Assembly (NCBI GenBank): GCA_021798635.1
Contig: JAJZGH010000283.1
Coordinates: 1 to 5,678, forward strand
Direction: 5' to 3'
Length of the DNA: 5,678 nt
Source: Planctomycetota bacterium
GTDB lineage: Bacteria > Planctomycetota > Phycisphaerae > WQYP01
The translations under genes and the position numbers were made by a program. Positions 5,505 through 5,678 of this stretch are shown in pieces; positions within the stretch are counted from its first letter, which is position 1; each line of letters begins with the position of its first letter. A model generated the notes under the pieces. It was not told the DNA's origin. It worked only from the letters and a program-made list of their open reading frames with translations, and made no database searches.

Positions 5505-5678
5505 TGGGGCAAACCGCCGTGTGGTCTTGGGGGGCGTGGCAATATTTCCGGGCAACACAGCGGCGTGGAGCGGGAATATTTCCCCGGCTGGGAAATCGGT
5601 TGGCCCGATTCCTGATGCTTGATTCCTGACTCGCCCGATTCAGTGCTTCGCGTTATTATGCCGATCCGAGAAAACAGG
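5505..5678. other. non-coding stretch with short repeats upstream of the module
   Basis: No convincing gene is seen here. The sequence holds AATATTTCC twice (5541-5549 and 5575-5583). The second copy is part of GGGAATATTTCCC (5572-5584), an inverted repeat with 5-base arms around TAT. GATTCCTGA occurs twice in near tandem (5607-5615, 5621-5629), and GCCCGATTC twice (5603-5611, 5633-5641). A minus-strand frame is open from the edge to a TAA at 5477, but its translation looks unlike a protein I know. The palindrome could be an operator, though it lies about 70 bases upstream of the -35 box. Confidence 0.4.

Noticed and set aside
5389..5629. Two overlapping plus-strand frames of 76-77 residues
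   Set aside because: They are antisense to the small gene and its promoter, lack ribosome binding sites and have no recognisable features.
5477..5677. Minus-strand frame open from the window edge to a TAA at 5477, possibly the end of an upstream gene
   Set aside because: At 66 codons it can be open by chance, the translation resembles no family I know, and its stop overlaps the -10 box of the module. It remains possible but unsupported.

Overview
The window looks like ordinary chromosomal DNA of a free-living bacterium of moderate GC content. The PolA N-terminus (LYVIDGHAQIYRAYYALPP...GEPTNATFGF) and genes lacking a Shine-Dalgarno next to genes with strong ones suggest a planctomycete-type lineage, possibly Phycisphaerae. 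That placement comes from resemblance only.

Layout: positions 1-222 hold a minus-strand tRNA cluster. It contains tRNA-Phe(GAA), then a tRNA-Asn-like unit whose anticodon arm and 3' acceptor strand are wrong, then the 5' end of a second identical-looking unit cut by the window edge. A 115-base divergent spacer carries promoter-like elements for both sides and leads to tRNA-Cys(GCA) at 338-411 on the plus strand. After 65 bases comes polA (477-3356), a full-length DNA polymerase I with the catalytic residues of all three domains present. A short hairpin plus T-run follows, then an ABC transporter ATPase of the MalK/UgpC type (3490-4620) with no permease or binding-protein gene beside it.

Convergent to these, on the minus strand, is a two-gene module. 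A 74-residue uncharacterised protein (5469-5245) overlaps by four bases an AbiEii-like nucleotidyltransferase (5248-4667). It has its own strong-looking promoter and resembles a toxin-antitoxin or abortive-infection pair, although the small protein matches no antitoxin family I can name. Positions 5500-5678 hold no convincing gene but contain short direct repeats and a near-palindrome upstream of the module.

The points most worth a second look are the degenerate repeated tRNA-Asn-like unit with two consecutive perfect palindromes, the uncharacterised small-protein/nucleotidyltransferase pair, and the identical 6-base spacing from a -10-like box to the ATG at both polA and the small gene, which suggests leaderless mRNAs. 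Nothing here amounts to a clearly new large system.
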